This document shows positions 49,401-64,000 of a stretch of 64,000 nt of DNA, one piece after another. The stretch spans positions 19,955,863 to 20,019,862 of the forward strand of contig NC_089280.1 of NCBI RefSeq assembly GCF_963678975.1. The letters run 5' to 3'. Positions within the stretch are counted from its first letter, which is position 1. The number at the start of each line of letters is the position of its first letter. A program made the position numbers and the translations under genes. The stretch comes from Dysidea avara. Lineage: Eukaryota; Porifera; Demospongiae; Dictyoceratida; Dysideidae. Under the pieces are notes generated by a model. It was not told the DNA's origin. It did not search any database and was given only the letters and a program-made list of their open reading frames with translations.

Positions 49401-52400
49401 GTGCTAAGCACCAGCCCCTAATAATTTATATCAATGTTTGAGCCTATATAGGTCTATAGGTAGGTTGTTCAGAAAATGAACTGAGAAATCTACCCTTGCA
49501 TTCTTATCATAAAGACAATACTAATTATAAATCTTTTACATTGGTCGAAGCTTTAAAAGGTGCCAGGAATGATGTATAAACCTAATTACGTGTGGATCAA
49601 GTAGCCCCAGTATAGTACATTAGCAGTATGCCGTACACTTGAATGTGGAGTTAGTTTTCCTACTGTAATTGAATTATATTTGTCATTCAATATGCACAAA
49701 CTTGTCAAATGAATCAGTAAATTGTAGTGTATATTTGTACGCATGCAATTTGCAATGAGTCTTCACCAAACTGCACTGTGTGCATGAGCTATACACTGTA
49801 GCTTGAGACTAAAATTGTGTATTACATAGTGTAAAAATGCCTGTTGATGCATTGACCACAGCAGCGGTTGTGAACATACATCTTAAACATTGGTATTAAC
49901 TGCCACTAACTGGTCTAAGACAGCTACTCAAATTGTACACATGCAAAATTACAGTGCCATTTGCTAATTCATTTGACAAGTCTGTACAAATTGAATGCAA
50001 AATAGAAAATAGAAAAACTATGTAAGTGTGTTTCACTCCATATTCAAGTGTAGGATATACCGTGAATGTACTATACTGGGGCTACTTGATGACCATTTCG
50101 TTATCAGCCCACACATAATTAGGTTTGGTGGGCACCCCTTCTAATATTGATAAATACATCATAAAGAACTTGTATACCAAAAATGGTGCTTTTATCCGCT
50201 CCATAACAAAAAAAAATTGTTAAGCTACCTACTAGTAGGTCCCACACATAGCTAAGTGTACTTCATGGCCGCTTTAATGATTTTATTAGCCAGAAACTAT
50301 GTTTTTGTGGTCTCATTGGCAACCCTTTTAATGAGATTTCACTGTCTCATATACTTAAAACAAATTCTTGGGATATTTTGAACACTGAATTACTATTGTT
50401 CTCCATATGTAGGCTAGAGTCATTTTAGAGAAGGCTGTTAAAGTTCCTTTCCGTACTGTTGATGATCTTGCTACGGTGTGGTGTCAATTTTCTGAGATGG
50501 AAATCCGTCATGAGTAAGTGTGTGCCTCACTTGAACAACTGGATCCCAAAATGTGTTTGTTTTTACAGGAATTATGACCGAGCATTACGATTGATGCAGA
50601 GAGCCACAGCCATGCCACCTCGTAAAGTACAGTACTATGACAAGGTGAAAAGTTAACAATAATGCATTGTTTCAGTTAATATACTTGTGCAAATTTTTGA
50701 TGTGTGAGGTTTTCAGACAAAGACAAACAGCAGCATATTTCTAAGACATAACTTGTCCTATTGTGTGTTTTGAGGATGAATTTTTTCATGAAAAAGAATT
50801 TCACAAAGTTTGCATCACTTGAAGTGTTATACGTATGTATGTGGTACATTGTGCTTCAGTGACTGTTCTATTAGAGTATTTGTCGTGTGTTCTATTAGAA
50901 AAATAACACTCAGTCAAAATGGAAAATGTAACCGCCTAGTTTGTAATTTACTCTGCCAGTCAATCAGCTACCACTAAGCCTTGCTCTGGTTGTTATATTA
51001 AGAACAGTTAGATTATTAGTTTAAGAACAGTTAGGTTACTAGTTTAAGAACAGTTAGATTGCTAGTTTAGGGCTTTAGTAAACTTCCAATATGGCTCCTG
51101 TCTGCATGTATTCTGGTATCAGTGTTTCATGATGGTGTGTGATTTATTTGTTGTATGTAGTCAGAGCCGGTTCAAATGAGAATATACCGCAACTTGAAGG
51201 TGTGGTCAATGTATGCTGACCTGGAAGAAAGTCTCGGCACTTTTGAGGTTAGCAACTGTGCTATATTTAGATGCTTCATTACCTTATAAGGGAATGAACC
51301 TCATTTAATAATAGTATTATACCAATTTCATTAATCTTACTCCCCCTCCTAAAGAAAGTTGGATGTATTCATTTCTTCTTATGGTCTACTGTTATTTCTT
51401 GTAGCAGCTAGTCACAAGCTAACATTATTAAACTTGTACTAGACTTTAAACCAGGACCTTCTTGGCCTGTGTTAGAGTTAGAATGTGATGTCAATGTATT
51501 TGATCCAGCTGGGCATTAATAAATTATGTTGTTTCATTTTGTCACTGCAGAGCACTAAGGCTGTATACAACAGAATTCTGGACCTCAAAATAGCTAGTCC
51601 TCAAATCATCTTCAACTATGGTATCTTTCTGGAGGAGAACAAGTACTATGAAGAGGCGTTTAAGGTAAACTAGTTACCTAGTGTAAGATTTTTCAAGTAT
51701 ATGTTAGAGTGATTGACATAGCCTGGTAGGAGTATTTGCTATTAAAAAGTGACTGTTCGTTCTATTAGAGTAATTTGACAACAGATGTATGACCTCTGTA
51801 TATAAATAATTTCAGTACTGTGAACACTGTTCACCCCATAGTTCACTCATTGCTGAACTGGAATCAAATATTAATATTTGTATGTTTATTGCTTTAAAAA
51901 ATCTTATAACATTGCAGGCTTATGAGCGTGGAGTGGGCATGTTTAAATGGCCGCATGTTAAAGATATTTGGAACACCTACCTCACCAAATTCATTGAAAG
52001 ATATGTAAGTACTAATCATTGTCATAACTGAATTCATTATGTGGGGCTAAACAGGGTGGGAAAAAACTGGAGCGAGCACGAGACTTGTTTGAACAATGTC
52101 TTGATAGTTGCCCAGCCAAACATGCTAAACGTGAGTGAAGTGACTTTTGAAAGGTTGCTGTGTTGTTTACTGTAGTGATTTCTTCCCTTGTAGCATTCTA
52201 TTTGTTGTATGTTAAGTTAGAGGAGCAGTACGGTTTGGCACGACATGCCATGTCCATTTATGAGCGAGCAACAACTGCTCTACCTGATGATGCAAAACTA
52301 GAGGTATAAATTGTAATTGACCTTAGCATATTAGCTGTATCACACACACACACACACACACACGCACGCACGCACGCACACACACACACGCACACACCCT

Positions 52401-54459
52401 TTACTCTATATTTCACTTATAGATGTTCAAACTCTACATAAAGAAAGCTTCAGAGTTGTTTGGTATATCTCATACACGTGAGATATATGAGAAAGCTATA
52501 GAGGTGTTACCTGATAATGGAGCAAGGTTGGCAGTACTAATCTACAGAGTTAATGCATGTATTAGTTGATCCATTTGATCCATTATATCCTAACTACAGA
52601 GAGATGAGTCTGAGTTACGCTGAACTAGAAACAAAACTGGGAGAAATCGATCGAGCACGAGCCATTTACAGCCACGGCTCACAAATGAGTGACCCAAGAG
52701 TGAGTGGTTTTATTGAGCAGTCTACTGTCTGACGTGTGTCTTTTTTACCTATGTCTGATGTGTTCAGTATACACTGTACATACACACCATGGTTTCACAA
52801 TGTACTTGACTATCAGACAGTAGCTCAGTCAATGTACAGTTAAAAGGCAGCAAATTTATTTCTTGTGTGCAGATTTCCAAGACATTTTGGAAGGCATGGC
52901 AGGATTTTGAAGTCCATCATGGGAATGAAGACACATTCAGAGAGATGTTACGTATCAAGCGCAGTGTACAGGCACAGTTCAGTACTCAGGTCAACTTTGT
53001 CTCCGTCCAGATGTTGGCAGCTGCAGCTGGACAAGAAGCCGGCAACAAAGCAGGTTACATATCCATTGTTACATAAACTACTGCAATAAAACATACGGAC
53101 TCACTTTTTCTGACCCCAAGAAAATACTCTAATAGAATAGTCACCTTGGTTGCAGTGTTTTTTTATACAAGCTAGAAATTTCAACCCATAGAAAGTACTG
53201 TACTCTTGTTAAGTACAGATTCTAGTAAGAATAATACACTAGATTAAATCCTGTTTATACAGTGTAAAATTCTTCCTTTATGATCACTAGGGGATGAGAT
53301 GGCAAAACTGGAGGAAGTTGCTCGTAAAGTAGCTGAGGAAGCTAAACAAGACAAGCCAACCAAAGTGCAGTTTGTCAGGTCAGTGTCCAACACTTCTATA
53401 TAGTATCTGCTTATATAGTTTAGAACAACTTCTGATTCAACTAAACCACTGGTTTATACAGTATACTATTCACATTCACAGATTTATAAGTCGGATTGTT
53501 AATGTTATGTGGTATTCCTTGTTAGTATTGTCTTCACAAAGCAAAAAATTCTCATGTTCAGGTTTTTAAAATAGAGAATAAGCTTTTAGGTGGCTGTATT
53601 TAATATATGCACACTTACAAAATGGTACAGAAGTTCCTGGTCCCACTGTTGTGGCTCCTTAAGTGCATTGTTATTCCTGGAAGATGCAGTTGTCACTAAG
53701 GCTGGGAGTCACTATATATTCTAATAGAACAGTAACAGTCGTAAACTTGTCTGTTGTTCAGTTTTCTTGGAGCTCTTGATTTATCAATAGATTATATTGT
53801 TATTCTTCATTATATGCAACAGGAGTGAAGAAGCATCCAGTGAGATGGAGGCATTAGCTAAGGCTTCTCACAACCCTGATGAAATCATACTTGGTGAAGA
53901 TGACGAAGATGATGAGCAAGAAATAGAAGGTAATGGGTGCCCAACAAATCTTTATACACCCTCGTATACACCACACAAAGGGTTATATACTTACTAGTCT
54001 GGTAACTTGCAGATGGCTGATACAGAGAATGTTTATTTGTAGTTAACGTGCCCTTTAAGAATTCTACATGTCTGCTGATTTAGGATTTATGGGCCGCTAT
54101 TTCACCTTCTAAGGAAATCCACAACATGTAAATTAATTATTACTTCCTTTGAAGATTGATAGTACATAGCCACTATGTGTTATATAACAAAAATGTTTGG
54201 CCACTGATTTGTGAATTTGTAATGCAACAATGTCAACTGTGACAAAAGTAGCGACAAAAGTATTGTAAGGTTTTAGATAGTATCAAATATTTTCTTTATA
54301 AATTTTTTGTCATATAAAATTGGAATCTTTTGTTTGACAGAAGTCCAACTAGAGCAGAAAGCAGTCCCAACTGAAGTGTTTGGTGGAGTAGGAACAGATG
54401 AACAGGATGGTAAACTGCTGGGAGCTAAAGAAAGACTGTCTAGAAAGAGAAAGAAATAA
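40440..54459 (+). CDS. XAB2: pre-mRNA-splicing factor SYF1 / XAB2
   Basis: Coding exons: 40440-40475, 40521-40669, 40721-40774, 41914-41983, 42041-42238, 42782-42877, 42929-43012, 43096-43215, 43543-43690, 45467-45539, 45591-45669, 45754-45873, 50413-50513, 50569-50644, 51161-51247, 51551-51664, 51918-52004, 52055-52130, 52194-52303, 52423-52526, 52600-52699, 52873-53053, 53291-53378, 53823-53929, 54341-54459. All introns are GT-AG and the phases give 858 residues, against 855 in human XAB2. The protein is almost wholly HAT (half-a-TPR) helical repeats, for example [37 protein letters not shown], and [19 protein letters not shown]. It ends in an acidic stretch ([13 protein letters not shown]) and a basic [10 protein letters not shown] tail. 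The family scaffolds the Prp19-associated spliceosome complex and also acts in transcription-coupled repair. An in-frame TAG directly precedes the ATG. Introns 9 and 12 are swollen by mobile elements. Confidence 0.96.
43287..43326. repeat. dispersed 19-bp motif, tandem pair
   Basis: TACTCTAATAAAGCATGCAC is followed by ACTCTAATAGAACAGTCC. This is one of about 13 occurrences in the window of ACTCTAATAGAACAGTCAC in either orientation: 765, 6861, 10579, 43287, 46201, 50861, 51751, 53123, 53717, 54584, 57493, 58205 and a weak one at 2333. Confidence 0.8.
43950..44086. repeat. 137-bp palindrome in XAB2 intron 9
   Basis: GTTATACGGGCACAATGTGG at the left pairs with CCACATTGTGCCCGTATAAC-like sequence at the right. 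The stem is about 40 bp with few mismatches, closed by a GC-rich inner segment that contains GAGCGAAGCGAGGGCGC. A foldback MITE is likely. Confidence 0.85.
44775..45058. mobile_element. TIR repeat in XAB2 intron 9, shared with 11.2 kb
   Basis: Begins CATAGGCGATTCTAGG and ends with the inverted CAGTGGTGATTCTAGACC. The interior matches 11236-11464. End sequences resemble the hAT-type MITE at 6731, but no clear 8-bp target duplication is present. Confidence 0.6.
47171..47550. mobile_element. 380-bp PIF/Harbinger-type MITE, nested
   Basis: Inverted ends are GGCCACTTCAACTAAA and TTTAGTTGAAGTGGCC, flanked by TTA at 47168-47170 and 47551-47553. It is a sister of 36586-36949 and sits inside the 2.1-kb element. 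Confidence 0.85.
47698..48048. repeat. pair of 60-bp direct repeats with hairpin
   Basis: AACAGGCTGTAG, then GGTGTCCTA, then GACCTTCAGCACTTGTGCTG, then TAAA and AATAAA occurs at 47698-47758 and again at 47988-48048. The AGCACTTGTGCT core forms a small hairpin before an A-rich end, as in SINE 3' tails. GGTTTGAGGCTGCC at 47911 lies between them and vaguely resembles a tRNA B box. Confidence 0.55.
49575..50135. mobile_element. inverted-repeat element in XAB2 intron 12
   Basis: ATCAAGTAGCCCCAGTATAG then TACATT at the left (about 49596) pairs with AATGTACTATACTGGGGCTA then CTTGAT at the right (about 50066). Outer matching of ACCTAATTACGTGTGG and CCACACATAATTAGGT extends it, interrupted by about 20 bp on the right. 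Non-coding; class unknown. Confidence 0.7.
50998..51069. repeat. 23-bp tandem repeat, three units, XAB2 intron 14
   Basis: TAAGAACAGTTAGATTATTA and TTT-type units are repeated with 1-2 differences. Confidence 0.9.
52341..52397. repeat. CA/CG microsatellite, XAB2 intron 19
   Basis: CACACA runs interspersed with CACGCACG. Confidence 0.95.
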
Positions 54460-54521
54460 CTTTATTATCACACTCATACACCAATGTACATGTAGCTATA
54501 GCTCTTCATTATGCATACAAA

Positions 54522-54527
54522 AATAAA
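54522..54527 (+). promoter_or_regulatory. candidate polyadenylation signal for XAB2
   Basis: AATAAA, 63 bp after the XAB2 stop codon and upstream of the VARS starts. Confidence 0.6.
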
Positions 54528-54666
54528 TCTGCCATGCAGTTAAACACGGGTGTGGTATCTAATTGGAGTAATTGTATACTTCCTGACTGTTCTATTAGAG
54601 TATTTTGTCATTGCACAAAGTGTCGCAATAGTTCGAAGCACGTGTACATGGCGTGTATGGTTGCAG

Positions 54667-54774
54667 ATGATATTAGGGTTATTTCGTCAGTCTGAAAGAG
54701 TACTCGTATATAAAGGCACTAGTGTACGAATAATAAATCAGTTCAGATTTGTAAGAACGACTTGTCTTCTGAAC
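54667..54774 (+). CDS. possible N-terminal mitochondrial presequence of VARS (alternative start)
   Basis: An in-frame ATG at 54667 would add 36 residues without a stop. They begin MILGLFRQSERVLVYKGTSV and continue with four further arginines and a single acidic residue in all, an amphipathic, basic composition like a matrix-targeting signal. The ATG context is weak (C at -3), which could allow leaky scanning to 54775. Yeast VAS1 makes cytosolic and mitochondrial enzymes in this way. The frame stays open back to an ATG at 54550, but that would add a hydrophobic stretch. Confidence 0.45.
54707..54714 (+). promoter_or_regulatory. candidate TATA box for VARS
   Basis: TATATAAA lies 61 bp upstream of the ATG at 54775 and downstream of the in-frame ATG at 54667. 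A transcript starting about 30 bp downstream could encode only the shorter protein. It is a motif match only. Confidence 0.45.
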
Positions 54775-62529
<7,755 letters not shown>

Positions 62530-62568
62530 TAATGTACATTTAGGAAGTTGACAATGTTAGAAATTAAA

Positions 62569-62574
62569 AATAAA
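62569..62574 (+). promoter_or_regulatory. candidate polyadenylation signal for VARS
   Basis: AATAAA, 40 bp after the VARS stop and 36 bp before the stop of the convergent kinase gene. Confidence 0.55.
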
Positions 62575-62609
62575 ACAAAAAAATATATTCCGTATGATAT
62601 ATTTATAAC

Positions 62610-64000
62610 TTAACTTTCAGTTGAGTTTTGTTGGTTAGTAATTGAAGTGTCTTCTTGAGAATTAGAAGATAGTACAGAATTGTTGAAAAATTGTTCCGCT
62701 TTGCTAAATACTTCCTCAACTGTGGGCTCAGCACTTACCTAAAAAATGTGATAGTCACTTTTTGTTTACTATTTTTTGTGCTTACGTACTTCCCACACTT
62801 TGTCTCTTTGTTGATAGTGTGATATTACTGGAATGGTTTGTTGGTGAAATATCTCCAGTCGTTTTCGTATTGTTTCTTCATTGTCATCTTCCCTTCCACT
62901 GCTCAGACCTCTTTGTTTCAACCGTGCAGTCATTGTGTCATCGCTACAATGGAACACTAGCACACGGGAACAAGGGCACACCTGTGGACAATGTTTTGTT
63001 GTATTCAGGTTTCATTTCTTTTTGCTTACAGTTTCTTCAAACATCTTTGCCTGATCTATTTCTCTTGGGAATCCATCAATCAGGAAGCCGTTAGCTTGGC
63101 TAGCCTCTGACATGGCAGATTTTAGCAGTGATACAATTGTTTCCTGAAAATCCACATATTTAAACAACTTAATACAGGTATGTACTTACTGAAGACACTA
63201 GACCTCCTTCTTTCATTATACCAGCAATGGCCTGACCCTGTTCTGATCCTTTCTTCACTTCTGCTCTCAACAAGTCTCCAGTGGATAAATGGACTAGACT
63301 AAACTTCTCCACAATACGTGCACATTGTGTGCCCTTACCACTCCCAGGACCACCTGTAACATGTAGTAGTTAAACTGTAACACACAACAAAGCAACAGTC
63401 TAACTAACCAAGGACAAAATACACATTGCCAAACTTTACATCAGTCTTGTCAGTTCCAATGGGTGGTAGTGGAGACATTTCTACTTTACTTGCTACTGTG
63501 GTTAAGTTTTGCTGACTAGTTGCTGAGGTGACATCTTGAGAATCAGAAAATTGAGCGGTACTGTTGAAAAGCTTCTCCACTTTGCTAAACACTTCTTCAA
63601 CTGTGGACTCGGCACTTACCTAAACAAACAATGATGATTAATTCTTTTATACATTTTTCACTTAATGTGCTTACGTACTTCCCACACTTTGTCTCTTTGT
63701 TGATAATGTGATATTACTGGAATAGTTTGTTGGTGAAATGTCTCCAAACGTTTACGTATTGTCTCTTCATTATCATCTTCCCTTCCACTGCTAAGACCTC
63801 TTTGTTTTAACCGTGCAGTCATTGTGTCATCGCCACAATGAAACACTAGCACATGAGAACAGGGGCACACCTGAGGATAACATTCTAGATTATTCATGTT
63901 TCATTTCTTTTGCTAGCTTACAGTTTCTTCAAACATCTTTGCTTGATCTACTTCTCTTGGGAATCCATCAATCAGGAAGCCGCTAACATCGCTAGCCTCT
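62610..64000 (-). CDS. adenylate kinase with tandem kinase repeats (AK1/AK5-like), 3' part
   Basis: Coding exons in transcript order are >64000-63922 (partial), 63870-63679, 63619-63409, 63353-63190, 63143-63030, 62981-62790 and 62738-62610. Phases are consistent throughout. The complete C-terminal kinase unit shows the P-loop [23 protein letters not shown], the nucleoside-monophosphate segment [20 protein letters not shown] and the lid [18 protein letters not shown]. It ends KVWE. A Ser/Thr-rich linker follows ([18 protein letters not shown]) and then the stop. Upstream, the same lid exon (63870-63679), the FLIDGFPRE exon and the linker exon ([18 protein letters not shown]) recur, so at least two kinase units are joined head to tail. 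The family interconverts AMP and ATP to ADP. More units may lie beyond the window. Confidence 0.9.

Noticed and set aside
62738-62790. Kinase exon ending with the donor GTAAGC two codons later (after GAAGTAC)
   Set aside because: Joining from that site creates an immediate stop. The donor GTACGT after KVWE keeps both linker copies in frame.

Overview
The window is nuclear DNA of an intron-rich, AT-rich invertebrate animal. Protein genes are split into many short exons with GT-AG introns, and a large share of the rest is LINE, LTR, DNA-transposon and MITE sequence. Gene content fits an early-branching metazoan; a sponge is my best guess, held with low confidence because nothing here is diagnostic.

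Four conserved genes can be modelled. KDM8/JMJD5 (minus strand, 12886-17281, 6 coding exons, about 433 aa) is a JmjC 2-oxoglutarate oxygenase. XAB2/SYF1 (plus strand, 40440-54459, 25 coding exons, 858 aa) is the HAT-repeat splicing factor of the NineTeen-associated complex. Cytosolic-type valyl-tRNA synthetase (plus strand, start at 54775, stop at 62529, 32 coding exons, 1049 aa) follows about 0.3 kb later. An open in-frame extension starting at an ATG at 54667 could encode a mitochondrial presequence. A convergent adenylate kinase gene (minus strand, 62610 to beyond 64000) carries at least two near-identical kinase repeats. The VARS and kinase stop codons are only 80 bp apart.

The rest is mobile DNA. 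2.4-8.6 kb is a giant palindrome with a TACATCTCAACACG minisatellite at its ends and centre, built from two LINE 3' ends. Its right arm was later invaded by a 5'-truncated LINE with a restriction-like endonuclease and by a 403-bp hAT-type MITE with an exact 8-bp target duplication; the left arm preserves the empty sites. 17.6-24.1 kb is a pile of broken, locally duplicated R2/NeSL-like LINE fragments in both orientations, and a related fragment lies at 37.0-38.3 kb. 25287-31186 is a complete but mutated BEL/Pao retrotransposon with 197-bp LTRs, a GTGTG target duplication and a tRNA-His-type primer site.

At 31830 is a nearly complete U2 snRNA-like sequence whose branch-site-pairing segment is altered. 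A second, shorter copy at 38.4 kb shares its 3' portion and also about 45 bp beyond U2, which points to a U2-derived mobile repeat. MITEs of PIF/Harbinger type (TTA target), TA-target type and hAT-like type, hairpins, and a recurrent motif of about 19 bp (ACTCTAATAGAACAGTCAC) are scattered through introns and intergenic DNA.
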